From Lentisphaeria bacterium (lineage in GTDB: Bacteria; Verrucomicrobiota; Lentisphaeria; Victivallales; UBA1829), in contig JAFVRL010000423.1 of assembly GCA_017504325.1 (NCBI GenBank), positions 1 to 14,770 on the forward strand: a stretch of 14,770 nucleotides of DNA, written 5' to 3'. Position 1 is the stretch's first letter. Each line of letters opens with the position of its first letter. Below the pieces are notes generated by a model. The model saw nothing but the letters and a program-made list of their open reading frames with translations, had not been told where the DNA came from and ran no database searches. A program made the position numbers and the translations under genes. Below, one piece after another: positions 14,661 through 14,770 of the stretch.

Positions 14661-14770
14661 ATGAACAACAAACTTCTTATCGGCTGGAGTGAAGCGGACA
14701 TCACCCCTGTAACAGACAAAAAGATCGGTCTTTACGGTCAGTACTATGTAAGACTTGCAGAAAAGATCCA
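14661..14770 (+). CDS. N-terminal part of a neutral/alkaline ceramidase-like protein (truncated by window)
   Basis: Thirty-six codons are visible before the window ends. LLIGWSEADITPV is the typical start of neutral/alkaline non-lysosomal ceramidase N-terminal-domain proteins (pattern with ADITP), which are common in Lentisphaerota and Planctomycetota and often not true ceramidases. There is no signal peptide, so it is probably cytoplasmic. AAAGGA lies seven bases upstream of the ATG. It follows the MFS gene by 42 bases without a terminator, so it probably belongs to the same operon. Confidence 0.6.
   Translation, partial: MNNKLLIGWSEADITPVTDKKIGLYGQYYVRLAEKI

Overview
The window looks like one locus of a gut-type or plant-polysaccharide-degrading bacterium, most likely of the Lentisphaerota/Verrucomicrobiota group (Victivallis-like). 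This is inferred from gene content: a GH78-like protein without signal peptide, a tandem pair of cytoplasmic GH28-like proteins, a Gfo/Idh/MocA oxidoreductase, a xylose-isomerase-like TIM barrel and the start of a ceramidase-type protein. No rRNA, tRNA, CRISPR array or transposase was seen. Base composition is moderate and the coding density is high.

Layout. (1) Positions 1-3316, minus strand: a large, catalytically degenerate alpha-L-rhamnosidase-like protein, followed 25 bases downstream by a small membrane protein with two CPxC pairs. Weak terminator-like hairpins lie beyond it at the window edge. (2) Positions 3317-3610: a divergent intergenic region with two near-consensus promoters, one for each direction. 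(3) Positions 3611-6883, plus strand: a complete polar amino acid ABC importer (lipoprotein, permease, ATPase) followed by a TIM-barrel isomerase/epimerase. (4) Positions 6884-7202: a gene-free stretch of 319 bases dominated by a 165-base element bounded by a perfect 18-base inverted repeat, then a small hairpin and the promoter of the next gene. (5) Positions 7203-8570: a class III aminotransferase with its own promoter, a GC-rich terminator and codon usage suggesting high expression. (6) Positions 8656-14770, plus strand: a metallo-beta-lactamase-fold hydrolase, two tandem GH28-like proteins, an NAD(P)-dependent oxidoreductase, a major facilitator transporter, and a ceramidase-type protein cut off by the window end.

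How it may work together (inference): the MFS protein moves a small plant-derived glycoside or uronide. The cytoplasmic GH28-like and rhamnosidase-like proteins cleave or bind it, and the oxidoreductase and TIM-barrel enzyme convert the freed sugar. The ABC importer and aminotransferase add an amino-compound branch. The exact substrate cannot be read from the sequence. The most unusual object is the 165-base nested inverted-repeat element at 6885-7049, which could be a structured RNA or a miniature mobile element. Several of the carbohydrate enzymes also show non-canonical active sites.
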